Shown: positions 37,801 to 51,300 of the stretch, in pieces
How positions within the stretch are numbered: position 1 is the stretch's first letter
Layout: each line of letters starts with the position of its first letter
Source of the DNA: Amaurobius ferox
Lineage: Eukaryota > Arthropoda > Arachnida > Araneae > Amaurobiidae
DNA: 64,000 nucleotides
Direction of reading: 5' to 3'
Assembly (NCBI GenBank): GCA_951213105.1
Contig: OX578146.1
Span: 49,135,275-49,199,274, forward strand
The notes under the pieces: model-generated
Seen by the model: the letters and a program-made list of their open reading frames with translations, nothing else
What the model was told of the DNA's origin: nothing
Databases searched by the model: none
Program-made: the position numbers and the translations under genes

Positions 37801-40800
37801 TTTCAAAATATGTTAATGTACTTTTAATAAAATTAAGATGAGAAGGATGTCATTTTTAATTGAAATGAGATATTCAACTATGGGTGCAAATGTATCAAAT
37901 TCTAATTTATGCTCTTCAAATGTATTTCTAATAAGCCTTATAATTCTAAATGCCTGAATAAATAAAAAAATTTTAATTTCGTAATCCTAAACATATATCT
38001 CATTTTCACTAACAATATGTTTAAAAGATAATATCCCAGCATAAAACGCACAAAAAATATGAAAATATTAGTGGATGGAAGCAGATTGAAAAAATGGAAA
38101 ATATTTAAAAATAAAACGAAATATACCGGCGATCGTGTTTAAATAAAAAAAATTCGCGATATTGCTAAACTGTCTTCTATAAATTACTAATTAATAAATG
38201 TAACATGGAACTTTTTGCTAGGGCCAATTTTCGGTCCAAAATAGCCATTTTCATCCAAATAATAGGATTTAATTGAAAATGATTTTGATCTTGGAATTCC
38301 ATCAACGTTTTTTAAATATTGAAGATGTGTATATTTCCACGGAGATGAAAAAAAAAATGGATTTTCCCGAGAAAATGACAAGTTTATTGCTTAGGTTAAG
38401 TATTTAAAGAGATCAATCAGAAGACCCTGAATGACATTTTATAGCTGCTATACTTTTCTCTGCATTTCGGCAAAAGTTAACTCATTAATTTCGGGAATTC
38501 CTTACTTAAACGTACTTTCTATCCTCTCGTAAATGCGCTGATGACTCTCTTTTTTTTCATCTTTTCCAATAAATGTTTATTAAATTGTGCAAAATAGTGT
38601 GAATTCTGCGCGGCACATCGCGTTTGAAGAGCGTAGGATTTCTTTAACGATATCGGGATATTTCTAGCGAAAAAGTTGGAATACTTTTACCGAAAATCAA
38701 AGTCCCGGAACAATGAGCAGAAAAGAAAATGTAATGAATTCGGAAAAATCGAAACCTTTGTGCCTACAGTGCCTAGTGTGCTCTGCCTTATACATCCAGA
38801 AAAAAATGAAATGCCATTAAAAAAGCACCTTGCCGCGACTTGTCCGTAACTAACTCCTGTATTATACTATACAGGAGTTTGTTACGGACAAGTCGCGGCT
38901 CCTATATACTATACAGGAGACTTATATATACTATATAGACTCCTATATACTATACCAAAACTAGTGAAGAATGGAATAACGCGTCTCGCCCGTGCCGGAT
39001 AGTCACCTCCGAGAGCTACTATCGGGGGTGACGGCCGGATGCAGCCGCTTAGAAAATTTTTGGGAAAAACGGTGCTACTTCGGATGTTTTCCGGAAAAGA
39101 GGAATTGTGTAACTTCTTGGAAAAAACATGATCCACGGAATATTTTCATTCGTTATTGCGAGAATTCCTTGCATTCGTTTTCGAAATTTAAGAAGAATCA
39201 GCGGCAGCGAGTGCGCGCTGCATTTTTGTCTGCGCGGGAATTTTGAATTTCGTGCGCGGTTTGCGCGTCCTGTTTCAAACCCTCTAAAATAGTAGGTTTC
39301 AATGCATTTCTTTATTGATATTACTAATTAGAACAAAAAAGCATTTGGCGGGATTTTAAGCAAAAAATCGCTATTTGGCGCAATATTTAGCAAATAATCG
39401 CTTATTGGCGCAGAATTTGGCATTATTTTTGTTGGAAACTTGGTTCTGTTTTCGTCGCGATTCTCGTTATCGCGAGAACGTGTTTACATTTTTAGAATGG
39501 TTCTACCGTTCTCGTGAACGACTCGTGACGGGAACAGAACATGCCATTCATGCAAATCGCCATCTCGCCGCGCGCGCATCTGTTTTGCATATAGTGAGGG
39601 CGCTGCCGTCAACGGTTGTGTTCCGGAGCGTACCCATCACGGTGTATATATGATAGGACACATTCTCAGTTATTCAGAGAGACTTTACAGACCTTGACTG
39701 ACCATGTAGTAGACGTGGGAGACTTTTCAGAGTTTAAGATCTTGTAGTTATGCAGACTTAAGACTCGACGTATAGTCAGATCGATCAGACGGTGATCGAC
39801 GGTGAAAGACCTTGTATGGAAGGCAGACCTTGATCGGTAGAGAGTAGTCTAACTTCTAAAGCCATGACGTGTGACCTGATGATGGTGGCTTCATTAACGT
39901 GCACGACATGAGTGGTACAGTAGCTGTTTTTTCTACTTACCGATGTTATAATAACTGAGAGTGTGTGCCTAGTCATAGACTATTCAAAACCTTTTTCATG
40001 AGCTTGCTAGCTCATTGTATATAGTTTTGCTTTGCAACGAATGTTACAGTGTTTTATTTTGTAACTTCATCTGATGCAATGGATCTCACAACAAATAAAT
40101 TGTGTTTGTGTTTAACGAGCTTTCTTTCTTGAGAAAACACATCACTACTGCATATCATCTGCTACAAAATTTTCTTTACCAGCACTTCAGATATGGATAT
40201 GGCCAAACACTGCTAAATCTGCAAATGACTTTCAAATTTTTCTAGTCAAGTCGCTCAGCTAACACAGCAATAGCAGCCGACATTTGGTTATGGGCCGTAG
40301 TATGTCAAGGCCATAACTTTTATCCGTGATAAAGCAGCAGTGAAGAGTTGTGAATTCCATCGACGGGGGCCGCGACCGGCGCCATTTGCATCAAGCAGAA
40401 AGGTAAACAACGCACTCTAGTCACAGTTAAAGACTATGGAGGTGAGCAACGGCATAGAAGCGTTAAACAGGGACAATTACGTCACCTGGCGTAATGAAAT
40501 TTCATTTATCCTGAAAGGAGAAGGATGTTACGGCCACATCAACCGTACTGTATTACCAGTCGACGAATCTACGTCACGCCGCGAGCGAGAGGAGTACATG
40601 CGCAGCAGCGACCGCGCACTTTCCATCCTGTTTCGAAATATCTCGGCGGAGTACAGAGAACTGCTCGACATCGACGACAGCCCGGCGGATGCGTGGGAGA
40701 AGTTGGAGGCGCATTTTGAGGCCCCAACGCGCGCCAATTTAGTTCATCTGTTGGACGAGTTTTTCAGTCTACGCCCGGAAATCGAGGAGCCCATCGACAT

Positions 40801-43800
40801 ATTCTGTACGAGGATAAGGAAAGCTGTCACCAAGCTCAAGAACGTGAACCACCCGGTGGAGGATGTGTACGTGGCATTCCAAGCCATCCGGTATCTCCCA
40901 GCCCAGTACCAGAGTATCATCCAAATCATTTATCGCTGGAGCGATACTGATTTTAAATTGGATAAAATTCAGAAAGAACTCTCCTTGGAGGAGGGCAGGA
41001 TTAAACAGTTGAGGAAGGATCATGACAATAATAATGTAAGTTCCAATTCATCTGTATATTTTTCAAATGTTAACGCTAAATGCAAAAATGTTACCAAAGT
41101 TAAAAAGTCTATTAAGGTCATAGGACCATGTTTTATGTGTAATAAAAATGGTCATGTAAAGGCACAATGCCCAAAATTGAAAAAGATGACTAGCTCTAGT
41201 ATTATTGAAGTATTTTCAAATATAAATGTAGAAGCTAATATTGTTGATAATCCTGACAATAGGCTCAGCTGGGTGATTGACACCGCTGCTACGCGACACT
41301 TTTGTAATGATGTTAAAATGTTTTCAAAATTTGATAAATGTAAGGATACATCTATGTCGCTAGCAGTGGGTGATATGGAAAGCCCAGTTGAGGCTATTGG
41401 AACGGTGAACATGTATGTTAAATTTAAAGATCATACAAATAATATTGTGCTACAAAATGTTATGTATTCACCAAAATTACGGCGTAACTTGTTGGCCGCA
41501 TCTGTATTAGAAGAGCAGGGCTATTCTTTTAGTGCAGCCAAAGGTATTCTATGGTTTAAGACTCCTGAGGGAGAAAATTTCTTTTACGCTAAACGTAAAG
41601 AAGGATTGTATTTCTTAAAACCACAGTACTCAACTAAAAGTTTAAATAGTAGTGTTGAGGGCCGTAAAGGAGATCAGGATAGGGACAAAAATTCTAAACA
41701 GGTTAGAAAAACCCCTGCAACAAATAGTCAAAGTCAAAACAAAATTAAGCCTAACTTGAATAAAAGGAAAAACAAATCTGATTTAAAATCAAAGTCAAAT
41801 AAAATTAGTGGTTCAACAGTTGAAATTCTGAACAAAACTGAATTATGGCATAGAAGATATGGCCATATTAACTCAGACTACTTGCACCAAACAAGTAAAG
41901 TTTCCGCGGCAAACGGACTCCCAAAATTAAAATATGCAAAAGTAAATTGCATTCATTGCAAACTTGCAAAATCTAAAAGAGTTTCGTACAAACCAATAGG
42001 CAGGATTAGATCTACAGAACCTTTGCAATTACTGCACATGGACGTTTGTGGTCCAATGCCTGTAGCTTCATTGGGGGGAAACAAATACTTCTTGACTATT
42101 ACAGACGATTTTAGCCGCAAGGTGTTTGTTTTTATTTTAAAACAAAAATTAGATGTGTTCAAAGTTTTTCAGGATTTTCAAGCTTGTCAGGAGAGACAAT
42201 TAGGCAAAAAGATTTTGTGCATCCGTACTGATAACGGCATGGAATTTTGTCACGGTCAATTTAAAGCTTTTTTGAAAAAGTTAGGGATTAAGCATGAACG
42301 ATCTAACACTTATACACCCGAACAAAACGGGGTATCTGAAAGATTCAACCTGACAGCGTTAGATTGTGTCAAGGCAATGCTTAATCAAAGCAAAGTTGGT
42401 GACAAAATGTGGGCAGAGGCAATCCTATGTTTTACTTATACAAAGAACAGGATTTGCCATAAATTTAAAGTTAAAACTCCACACGAATTGTACTATGGGA
42501 AGAAGCCTGCTGTATCCCATCTCAGAGTTTTTGGATGTAAGGCTTATGCTGGTATAGCAAAACAGCTTAGGAAGAAGCTAGACCTAAGAGCTCAACTGGG
42601 AGTTATGGTAGGATATGCGGAAAATACCAGGGGCTATAGAATTCTTCTTGTGAAAGAAGGAAAAATATTAGAAATAAGCAATGTCCGTTTTGAGGAGATG
42701 GAAGCAGCGGAAGGCGTCCTGGACCCCATTCGACCTAGAAACTTCACCCAAAAGAAATCGGGTTTTACTCGAACATCAGATTCAGGATCAGGATGTTTGG
42801 ATAGTGAGTCAGAGGAAGAAGCAGGTGAGAGCCATGACACTAGTCATACTAGTGAGGAAGAGGACTCTCCTGCTGATTCCGATCTGACCCCCTGTTCAAA
42901 CATAGATTGGGAAAGGAAAGCTGTACCCAGGCCTGATGGAACTCGAACTGATGTTTACTACTCAGTGAGGGGTGATAAACATAGGCTGAGAAGTCATAAT
43001 GATGTTAAAAAATTCTGTGCTAAGGCTAACATACATTATGACCAAAATTTGTTTAACTTCAGAGAAAAGAGGGATATCAAATCCAGGCCAGAGGCAAGCA
43101 ACATAGAAATAATAGGTGATATTGATCATGTAGTTTCTTTGCTAAAGGGAGAATTTGATATCAAATCTCTAGGGAAGGTCCAAAAACTGTTAGGTGTGGA
43201 ATTTGCTGAAATCAATAACAAAATTTTTATACATCATAGGCAGTACATTAATAAGATTTGCCAAATGTTTGAGGAATTTTTAGCATTAAATTTTTGTAAT
43301 CAAATTTCCAAAAACAAAAATGATTAAATTTGTAACTTCTAAATTTTTTTTTCTTTCTTTTACAAAATATGGTTAGGATATCGTATAAATTACTCCTCCC
43401 TCTGTGATGCAGATACTTGTATCTAGAGTATATATATGTGTATTGTTTACAATGAACTTTCTAAAATTTTTCACATTACACTGAATGTATATATATATCC
43501 ATGTTTTCAATTCCCGCATAAGACAGTTATGCTTATGTGTATTATTTTGTGTGTTTACTCCTTGTTATCATACACTTGGCTATGATTCATTGATGACAAA
43601 CCACTTATTTAAATTTGAATACAACACAGAAAGAAAAAAAAAAAAATCTTTCGTTATCTGTGTCATTGCTATTAGTATTAATTATGTATACTGGTCTTGG
43701 ACAGAGATAATGAACAGCTATAATTGAATTTGATATTTATAGTAAAATTTTTTTAATCTTAAATGTTAAATTTAATAATTATACATAAAGTTTTCTACAT

Positions 43801-45268
43801 AATTGAATTTGATATTTATAGTAAAATTTTTTTAATCTTAAATGTTAAATTTAATAATTATACATAAAATTTTCTACATAATTGAATTTGATATTTATAG
43901 TGAAATTTTTTAATCTTAAATGTTAAATTTAATAATTATACATAAAATTTTCTACACAAATTGAATTTGATATTTATAGTAAAATTTTTAATCTTAAATG
44001 TTAAATTTAAATTATCATACTTAAATTTCTTGAAACTTAAATTTTGACTTAAATTAAATTTTTTGGAACTTAGTGTTTCAATGATATCTAAAATTTTCTT
44101 TCAATGATAAATTTTTTTTTTGCTTAACATGAAAAGTAATATATATACTTTATGTTTTTGCTGGATACTAAAGAACTTGACATTTTTGCTGTTATGTTTT
44201 TTTAGAGTAATTTCATTGATTGATAGCACGTGCGCCGAGATTTGGGGTTTTGCATGAGGGGGCCGATTGTTGGAAACTTGGTTCTGTTTTCGTCGCGATT
44301 CTCGTTATCGCGAGAACGTGTTTACATTTTTAGAATGGTTCTACCGTTCTCGTGAACGACTCGTGACGGGAACAGAACATGCCATTCATGCAAATCGCCA
44401 TCTCGCCGCGCGCGCATCTGTTTTGCATATAGTGAGGGCGCTGCCGTCAACGGTTGTGTTCCGGAGCGTACCCATCACGGTGTATATATGATAGGACACA
44501 TTCTCAGTTATTCAGAGAGACTTTACAGACCTTGACTGACCATGTAGTAGACGTGGGAGACTTTTCAGAGTTTAAGATCTTGTAGTTATGCAGACTTAAG
44601 ACTCGACGTATAGTCAGATCGATCAGACGGTGATCGACGGTGAAAGACCTTGTATGGAAGGCAGACCTTGATCGGTAGAGAGTAGTCTAACTTCTAAAGC
44701 CATGACGTGTGACCTGATGATGGTGGCTTCATTAACGTGCACGACATGAGTGGTACAGTAGCTGTTTTTTCTACTTACCGATGTTATAATAACTGAGAGT
44801 GTGTGCCTAGTCATAGACTATTCAAAACCTTTTTCATGAGCTTGCTAGCTCATTGTATATAGTTTTGCTTTGCAACGAATGTTACAGTGTTTTATTTTGT
44901 AACTTCATCTGATGCAATGGATCTCACAACAAATAAATTGTGTTTGTGTTTAACGAGCTTTCTTTCTTGAGAAAACACATCACTACTGCATATCATCTGC
45001 TACAAAATTTTCTTTACCAGCACTTCAGATATGGATATGGCCAAACACTGCTAAATCTGCAAATGACTTTCAAATTTTTCTAGTCAAGTCGCTCAGCTAA
45101 CACAGCAATAGCAGCCGACAATTTTGCCATATTCTGGTTTTGGGAGAGTCCGGATATTGGAACGCCGGATAAGAGGTTGCGTACTGTAGAACCTTGTGGA
45201 CAATTCAGCCAGATTACATACAGCCAGTACCTCAATTTATTTATTTTTAAATATACTATCGATTTATT

Positions 45269-45316
<48 letters not shown>

Positions 45317-48300
45317 TATATATAAACATTAATTTATAAACATTTTCTGCTTATCAAGTTAAACCTTGGTAAAATTATGTTATAAGTAAAAAAATATCAT
45401 TGCAACAAAACAAACAAATTACCACTTAAATGTAAAAACAAAAAATTAACATTAGCATTGCTTTTTGTTAAACTTTTTTTAACACTCTTATAAATATAAT
45501 AGATTTTTTCTTTGTTCATGACATGAGAAATGTAACATCCAAATATAAATTAACTAAAATGAATTATCTGGCGTTACCAGGGTCCTAAAATAAGCACCCG
45601 CTACCTAAATAATACCACTCGCCTAAGTTGCTTCTAAGTCGCCAAAGCTTTAAGGGCAAAGAGCACCACTCTACAAAATTTCTGCATAATGGGATCACAT
45701 ACTCTCCACAAAATATTTCCAAATGGACACATATTTCCAAATGGAGGATATCATTTTAATCAGAAAAAAATTATCTTTCAAATAAAAAAAAGTGCAACAA
45801 AATATCTTGAACTGTTTGTTCCAGAGATAGAACGTTTTAAAATTTTGCCGAAAATTGTAAGTAAGAAATGGTGCCCGAGGTGCCATCTTTGGTGGCCTGT
45901 ACAGGAATTTTTTTGAACAAAACAAAAAAATACGTGTTTCTTACTTTTTCCTGAATTTTAACATATGTTAAATTCAAAAATATCTGAGACTATGAAGGTA
46001 ACCCCCCCTGCCTGAATTGATATGGACTATACCAGCACCATTGCTAAACATTTTTCTTTGAAATTGGGCATATAGTTAAGGAAATGTTTTGCCTCATAGT
46101 CTTTTTAAATTTTCCATTTAATACATCACGTATTTAATTTCAATCTTAGAAAATATGTAATTCATTTTTAATTCATTTACATATATGAAGCAATTTAAAC
46201 CTTAGAAAAAACTATAAAAATAACAAGTATTGTACCTTATTTACATGTTGTCCACCAACAGAATTAGCAAATTCAAATACTAGAAAATCAGCAAAAGTTC
46301 TTAAATGTGCAGACAAAGCACGAGCACCAATACGATCCAATATTCTATATGATGAAGAAACTTTAATATAGCATCACAGAAAATACAATATTATAGTTTA
46401 AATACATACATACTTTTTTAATATTAGATTTAAATTTAAATTTTTATGTATTATATTAGATGCTTCAAGATTTTTATTCTAAGTAAGATGTTTAGACGTT
46501 CGTTGAACATTTCTGAAGTCATGTTCATATGTCAGTGAATCTTTGGGTGTAATATCTCATGAATGAATGGATAGATTTAATTAAAATTTCGTGCAATTAT
46601 CAAAATCAGGAATACTGGAACCCTGTTGATTATAAACATGATCAAAGATTTGAAAGCCTCCAAATGTATAAATGATTACTTCTTTAAATGGTAAAAAAAT
46701 TATCAATCCATCATTTTAATAAACAATTATTTCATTATAAGAAATAATGTAATTTATCATATAAAAATAAATGGCACATATTTTAGAATACTAAACTATA
46801 AATTTATCCAAAAGTAACATAAAATTTAAAAAAGTATTAATGTGCTTCAATGCTAATTTTATTTATTTTAATTAATATTGATAAAATACCAATGTATGCT
46901 TATTAAATGTTACATTATATACATTGTATCAATTTGTGCATTAATTAAATACTAATACATCGATTATACTAATATAATGATGAATAATCAATGTATTGAT
47001 TAAATATATGATTAAATAAGCTAGTATATAAGCTTTTAGAAAATAACACACAAAGTATTTTTGTATGGAAATAAATCATTTAATAGCTTTTCAAAATATT
47101 TACCTTTAGCATTCAACACATTTTCTTATTCAAATAAACTAATTTTCAAAATAGTTCTGCCATTCAGAAGTTGGTATAGCAAAAACATGTGATTTATAAG
47201 ATTCAACTGCTTCTTCTGGTCTGTTAATTCGTTGGCCACACATTTTATTTTTTACTAGCAGCATACCTGTTCTTAGTACGCAGTATATATATAAAGAAAC
47301 TTAAAATTCACAATCAAGTGCGAATTCCTATAGTATACTAAATGACATTTTTAATCAAAATATTCTGTTAAAATATTTAATATAATGCTCCTAAAAAGTT
47401 TAAGAATCTCTGTTCTCACTATACAAAATTATCTTCACGGGCAGATCTGAAGAATAAAACATCCTGGCCTCTTTTGTAAGCAAATTTACAAAAAATATAG
47501 AATTGAATCAATACATGCAAAATAAAAGCATTAAAATTTTATGGGACCCGTACTACTTATATGCGCGAATATTAGAAGATATAACCTCTATTAGTAGATT
47601 ACATGTATAAATTGAAAATTTCAATAAACTCACAATCTTTAAATCTGAAGGCAGTAAAATTGATTCCAATATATGCCAAAATGAAAGTGCTAAAATTATA
47701 TGGGAAGATATATCCATACTACTTATAATGTAGTTAGAAGACAGGTTGTTAGTAGAATATTACCCGTACTATAATATAAGTCTCAAAAATATTTGCCAAA
47801 ATAAAACAGATGACGTAATAAACTGAAAATATCAATAATCCCTGTAATCTTCATACCAGAAGGCCATATTTGATTCTAATATATGCCAATATATGCAAAA
47901 ATATATGCCAATATACCTGTACTACCTATATTCTCATAGATTAGAAGATATACCCATGCATTTGTAGAAGATTTCTCATACAACATACAACATATGAGTT
48001 TTAATAATTTTTGTTGCAATAAAAAAATGACATAATAACTTGAAAATATCAATAATCTCTGAATCAATAATCCTCGAAAATATCAATAATAATAATGTTT
48101 TAATGTGACCCTGAAGACCGTAATTGAAATTATCCAGTCAAAAATGCAATGGCAATGAAATTTATTTTATATATACATATCTTTATTATTCAAATCGGAA
48201 AAAACTTAATAAAAATCGTCTGCAGCATAAACACATTGGATTTAAATCCGTTGCTAAGTGACATGATATCATTTGCTTCAAATAAATTGGGGGGAAAAAT

Positions 48301-51300
48301 ATCATCTGAATAATTCTATCTCTATGGAAGGTTTGGTGACATTTTCATCAATTTAGCGATATTTTAAAAAGTCACCAAATTTATTGCCAAGTGGGACTAC
48401 GAAACATCATCACGATACTATCCAATAACAAAACACAATTTATTTCATTTATTTAGAGCAATTTCAAGATATTTTTATGGATTTACAAACATTTTTACCA
48501 ATTTGGTGACATTTTAAAAATTTGCTAAATGTGTTACTAAGTAGGATGGATGGACTGACCTACAAATGCTAACGAAATATCATTTCAGTACTCTCTTCTA
48601 ACAAAACAAAATAAATTTCATTGATTTGCATTGCTTTTAACAATTTGGCGACATTTTAGTCAATTTGGCAATGTTTAAGAAATTTGCCAGGTTAGTGATA
48701 TCTCGCCAAATTCGTAGCTCTGAATTTGCAGATCTGAATAAAATATTGTGATCCCGTTTGTATATACTAAATAAAAAGACTAAAATTGAAGATATACCCG
48801 TTCTACTCTTTTTCTGTTTCAACAATCGGCTAAATAAATTTATTGGCTAAACATAATATATGAGTTTATTAGCTAGACACAATATATAAACTCGAAAATT
48901 CTTTGTCAAAATAAATGAAAGTGATATATGCAGTCCGCAATTAATATATTAAAAGAAAAATCAAATTGCTCATTTATAAGATATATTTTTATACCCATTT
49001 ATTTATTATTCAAATTAAAATTATAATAATAAACATTAACAAACATATTTAATTTAAATGTGTTGTTGAGCAACATGATATATCCTCATAAAATTCTAAA
49101 AATTAATAAACCATTTTAATTTCTTGATATTATTCATCGTTGAGTAAAAGCTTGTGAAAAATAAACCATGGTGATAGATTATCCATATAAACTCATGTTT
49201 TCAAACAATTCATGACTTCAGAAAGTGACTATTTAGTGCAAAAATCTGCCACCAAACTCAGAGATACAGTTTTAATTTACTTTCACGTATGATTTCCAAC
49301 CTTTTCGTTTGGGGGAATCAGGGAGTTAGAGAGTAGAATTCCTAGGAAAAAGTTTCGTTTTTCATTAATATCACGACAACCACTGCTCGTAGAAACTTGA
49401 AACATGGACTAAATTTTAAGTGGGGCTATTTTAAGGCTACAACCAAAAATTTCATCAAATTTGGTTCAGCTACTCTCCTGTGATGACGGGACAAAAAACA
49501 GACAAGACAAATCTTCAATTTTATTTATATATATTGTTGCGAACAAGAGAAATCATTAGGTTAAATTAGGCGAATAAAGGCAATGTCTCATCCAATCAAT
49601 TTTTTCATGCTTCAAATAACTGACAGTTTGAAATTGCAGTGTATGAGCTTACATTATCAATTTGTCGTGATGAAGAATGCCATGATATTTTGTATTATTT
49701 TTTCTGGTTTGAGAAACTATTTGTGGCAAACAAATTGTTATATACCAATCAGCATTTACTGTTCTATGATCCTCCAAAGCAGAGGTTTCAACATGACTGG
49801 AATTACCAAAAAATGAAGGAATCCTGTAATATGAAACACTTCATGTACGAACAATTTTTGTAGGATTTGTTTTATTTTGAAACACCCAAACAGTATATTG
49901 TTGTTTTGTTTTGGGTTCATAGGGATAAATCCACATTTTCCCATCTGTTACAGTGTCAAAGACGTGTTTTGAGACACCAGAATTGAATCTTTTGAGATTT
50001 TCTTTGCACCATTTGATACGAGCATCATTTTGAATTTCAGTTAAATTGTATGGAACCCAAAGTGCATATACCGTTTTGACTTTTAAATGATCATGTAAAA
50101 TTTAATGCACTCAGGTCCTTGAACTGTTCAGAGATGCCTCATTTTCATCATGTGTGACATGATGATGTAGTTGCACAGTATCAAAGTTTACTGGAGTCAC
50201 AGCAGTTTTTGGTCGACCTTCACGAAATTAATCATTGAGACTCTTACGTCCAAGACGGAATTTTTTAAACCAGTTGTAAATTGCTGTTTTGGATGGAACG
50301 TTGTTCTTTAACAGCAAACGTTCACGTTAAAGTTCAAATATTAAAAAATAGTCTGCACTGAAGGCTGTTATGTTTAGTATTGCCACATTATAAAAACTGA
50401 AGTACTGGCCCTCATATCAAATACTAATGTATGTTTTGTATGTGCACATAAATAAATAATTTTAGTTAGCTAACAAGGATCAAAATTTAAATTTTGGGGC
50501 ACAAGTTTCTTAACATTGATGGAAATGAGAGTAAAAATAAATATTTGTTAAATATATTAAAATTTATATAGGTGCGTAAGAAAAGTCATGTGCTGCCCAC
50601 ATCAGATTTTTTACTTCAGTAAAACAGTGTTTGTTCCTCGTTTCATATTTTGTGAAGAAAATAGTTCATTTAATATTTTGATGAATTTTTGAAATTTTAT
50701 TAGAACTAACGTTTTAAAATTGATAATTTTGTGAAAAGTTATGGAAACTAAGTTTAATTTCATACGGATAGACCTTTCCTTCTCCCCATTTGGATATATT
50801 TATATAACATTAAAAACATTCATATATAAAATGTGCAGTATAAAAATAAATAAACATTTACATTATATAAGAAGATAATGGTCAGTATTAACACACACTG
50901 ATAAAGAATGCAGTAGCAGCTGTTTTAACTATATGATGAATCCCCTTCATCATAGCTAAAAACGAACAAACATGACAAGAGACAAAATTCGTAAAAAATG
51001 TGAAACAGGGTGCCAAGAATGCTGTGACAATGAATTCTGAGCCAACCAATCAGAAACTAGAACATCAAAATGGATATTACCACATTGACCATTATCTTCT
51101 TTTATACTTTGCAGATTTTATCTTATTATATTTAAATTACATACTTATAAGCTATTGTTGAGATACGATCATTATCTAAAAGCATTTTCCACAGCAAACT
51201 GCAAATAAGAAAATATCAATTTTAACTACACAATATATATCAATAAGTAAAATACACTTTGTACAAAGGATAAGGAAAAGTTGAACATGTTTAAACACAA

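Larger units (their letters stand above)
39430..45120 (+). mobile_element. Ty1/copia LTR retrotransposon, full length, RT-deleted
   Basis: A 5691-bp element with two 853-bp LTRs (TG...CA), a 5-bp ATTTT duplication, a half-tRNA-type primer binding site, a polypurine tract and one 963-codon frame. The frame gives gag, zinc knuckle, protease, integrase and an MBD-like domain. The reverse transcriptase core and RNase H are deleted. The LTRs show no indel (constant offset 4838) and no substitution noticed on reading, so insertion is recent. It must have been mobilised by enzymes supplied in trans. It lies inside MED23 intron e-f, sense strand opposite to MED23. Confidence 0.97.
36910..46235. other. 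MED23 intron e-f (9.3 kb)
   Basis: Contains a pogo-like terminus, a 1.5 kb decayed element with a hairpin, the copia element with its ATTTT target duplication, and a second pogo-like terminus. Nothing is recognised in 36910-37400 and 45310-46235 beyond AT-rich DNA and a (TA)n microsatellite at about 45271-45303. Confidence 0.7.
47266..49534. mobile_element. 2.3-kb non-coding insertion splitting the mariner
   Basis: It interrupts the transposase between the NDF motif after SPNLT and KNKMCGQ. It begins 'tactagcagcatacctgttc' and ends with 'gatgacgggacaaaaaacagacaagacaaat...tttatttatatatatt'. It is filled with two diverged tandem arrays (47500-48075 and 48336-48715). The element class is not assigned. 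Confidence 0.65.
46345..51144. other. MED23 intron d-e (4.8 kb)
   Basis: Holds a family B fragment (46490-46680), a mariner transposase pseudogene split in two, and the repeat-rich insertion that splits it. 50345-51144 has another family B end fragment (50575-50640) and nothing else recognised. Confidence 0.7.

Noticed and set aside
39375..39653. 92-codon frame, repeated at 44267-44491
   Set aside because: Both lie in the copia LTRs; the repetition is due to LTR identity.
45271..45303. (TA)n and flanking frame 45080-45307
   Set aside because: Simple microsatellite; the Ile/Tyr-rich frame is its translation.
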